Source: an uncultured Clostridia bacterium (GTDB lineage: Bacteria > Bacillota > Clostridia > Christensenellales > Borkfalkiaceae). From it: a DNA stretch of 7,077 nt. The notes beneath the pieces are model-generated. The model did no database searches. It was not told the origin of the DNA and saw only the letters and a program-made list of their open reading frames with translations. Every line of letters begins with the position of its first letter. Position 1 is the stretch's first letter. A program made the translations under genes and the position numbers. Positions 6,088-7,077 of the stretch are shown piece after piece. The DNA lies in NCBI GenBank assembly GCA_944369635.1, contig CALVXL010000058.1, positions 1 to 7,077 on the forward strand, in the 5' to 3' direction.

Positions 6088-7077
6088 GAATCTTCATCGC
6101 TCCTACGGGTTTGCATTTTTTATGTTCGTTTTTCAGAGTCTTACCCTTGGTCGTGCGGTTTTCTATGCTGATATCCTCCGTGCTGACGGTAAACGCGCTT
6201 TCCGCTTCGAAAACGGCAAGGTCGAACGGCTCTTGCACAAATCCGCCGTATACCACCTTTTCGGTATCGAGCGTTACGATCTTCACGCCTTTACGATAGC
6301 GCCCCATCGGCTCGATGTCGCCTACGATCACGCGCTTGAAGCATCCGCCGCCCGTGATGACGATAAGTTCGCCCGAATCGTCGATCTGCCCCACGAAGAG
6401 GATTTCGTCGCCGTCGGAGAGGTTGATGCCCTTTACGCCGCCCGCGACCCTGCCCTGTTCGGGGATATCGTCTTTGAGCGCGTTGAGGCACATGCCGTCT
6501 TTCGTGATATAAGCTACGGTCGTTTCGGGAAGATCGGGTTCGACCTTCACGAGCTCGTCGCCGTCTTTTAATTTGATCGCCTGATAAGCCGACTTGATGA
6601 TATCGTATTCCGACCAGTCGGTCTTTTTGATCATGCCCTGTTTGGTGAAGAACAGCAGTTTCCCTTCGGGCAGCTTATCGTAAGTGAAGAACGCCACGGG
6701 GTATTCGCCCTTGACGGCGTCTTTCACGATTTCGCCGAACTTATAGCCCTTATCGCGGAAACGGCTTTCGGGCGCGATTTCCAGGTCGATCTTGAAGGCG
6801 TTGCCGAGGTTGGTGAACGCAAGCAAGGTGTTTGCGCTCTCCGCGGGCAGGGCGAGCGTAACCAGATCGTTCGGCGCAACGGACACCACGTTCTTATCGC
6901 TCATGCGGTAATTCTTTTCGGGGATCTTTTTGAACATTCCCCCGCGTGTGAACGCCACCACGTAGTTTTTACTGATTTTTTCCTGCACGCTGACGTCGAT
7001 TTTAACGGAATTTTCACTGCCGACGATCATGCTCCTGCGGTCGTCTTTATATTTGCGCTTGATCTGCAAAAGCTCTT
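6080..7077 (-). CDS. parC: Type IIA DNA topoisomerase subunit A, C-terminal domain (ParC-like; 5' end beyond the window)
   Basis: The frame is open to the right edge and encodes the last 331 residues. It begins inside the end of the breakage-reunion domain (ELLQIKRKYKDDRRS resembles the GyrA/ParC stretch ELLEIKEKYGDERRT). Counting from the TTG at 7069 as residue 1, six beta-pinwheel blade strands recur at 37-50, 82-95, 138-151, 185-198, 235-248 and 283-296, most of the form hhhhT..G..K. The blade 4 connector EQGRVAGGVKGINLSDGDEI (204-223) is typical of these domains. Where GyrA carries QRRGGRG after blade 1 there is instead MSDKNVVSV (56-64), so no GyrA box is seen. This suggests topoisomerase IV (ParC), which resolves linked chromosomes, rather than a gyrase that wraps DNA and adds negative supercoils. 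Assignment to the topoisomerase A family is firm; ParC against GyrA is inference. The partner B-subunit gene may lie upstream, outside the window. Confidence 0.88.
   Translation of the reverse strand, partial: ELLQIKRKYKDDRRSMIVGSENSVKIDVSVQEKISKNYVVAFTRGGMFKKIPEKNYRMSDKNVVSVAPNDLVTLALPAESANTLLAFTNLGNAFKIDLEIAPESRFRDKGYKFGEIVKDAVKGEYPVAFFTYDKLPEGKLLFFTKQGMIKKTDWSEYDIIKSAYQAIKLKDGDELVKVEPDLPETTVAYITKDGMCLNALKDDIPEQGRVAGGVKGINLSDGDEILFVGQIDDSGELIVITGGGCFKRVIVGDIEPMGRYRKGVKIVTLDTEKVVYGGFVQEPFDLAVFEAESAFTVSTEDISIENRTTKGKTLKNEHKKCKPVGAMKIHE

Noticed and set aside
1..7077. Mobile elements, CRISPR arrays, tRNA/rRNA genes, riboswitches, or defence systems
   Set aside because: None seen: no transposase motifs, terminal repeats, regular repeat-spacer pattern or tRNA-like arms, and the untranslated leaders are too short for riboswitches.

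Overview
This is a 7.1 kb stretch of bacterial chromosome with ordinary gene content and dense packing. No gap between genes exceeds about 140 bases. The window suggests a Gram-positive, clostridia-like bacterium of moderate GC. Three near-consensus sigma-A promoters (TTGACA-17-TATTAT or TACAAT) are visible, the genes have Shine-Dalgarno sites, and a DeoR-type regulator sits beside rhamnose genes, an arrangement also known from Firmicutes such as Bacillus. The taxonomic guess is inference only.

From left to right: positions 1-771 (minus) hold the first 257 codons of a class I dihydroorotase (pyrC), which starts at GTG and has its own promoter at 800-828. Positions 876-4267 (minus) hold a compact L-rhamnose operon transcribed rhaB-rhaA-rhaD, with one base between each stop codon and the next start. 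It encodes rhamnulokinase, L-rhamnose isomerase and rhamnulose-1-phosphate aldolase, the three steps from L-rhamnose to dihydroxyacetone phosphate plus L-lactaldehyde. Positions 4409-5164 (plus) hold a divergent DeoR-family repressor, probably the operon's regulator. The 141-base gap between rhaB and this gene carries two back-to-back promoters and two inverted repeats, each covering one -35 box, which look like operators. A strong GC-rich hairpin at 5198-5232 separates the regulator from a convergent pair on the minus strand. That pair is a HAD-IIA phosphatase (5287-6087) whose start overlaps the end of a type IIA topoisomerase A subunit (6080 to beyond the right edge). The topoisomerase shows six C-terminal beta-pinwheel blade motifs but no GyrA box, so ParC-like is preferred over GyrA.

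How the genes work together: the isomerase, kinase and aldolase form one pathway, and a DeoR repressor responding to a phosphorylated intermediate would give substrate-induced control. No rhamnose transporter, mutarotase or lactaldehyde-processing gene is in the window. pyrC and the topoisomerase/phosphatase pair are housekeeping neighbours without an evident link to rhamnose.

I found no new biological system. The points most worth a second look are the C-terminally short rhamnulokinase, the operator architecture between the divergent promoters, the missing GyrA box, and the topoisomerase-phosphatase overlap.
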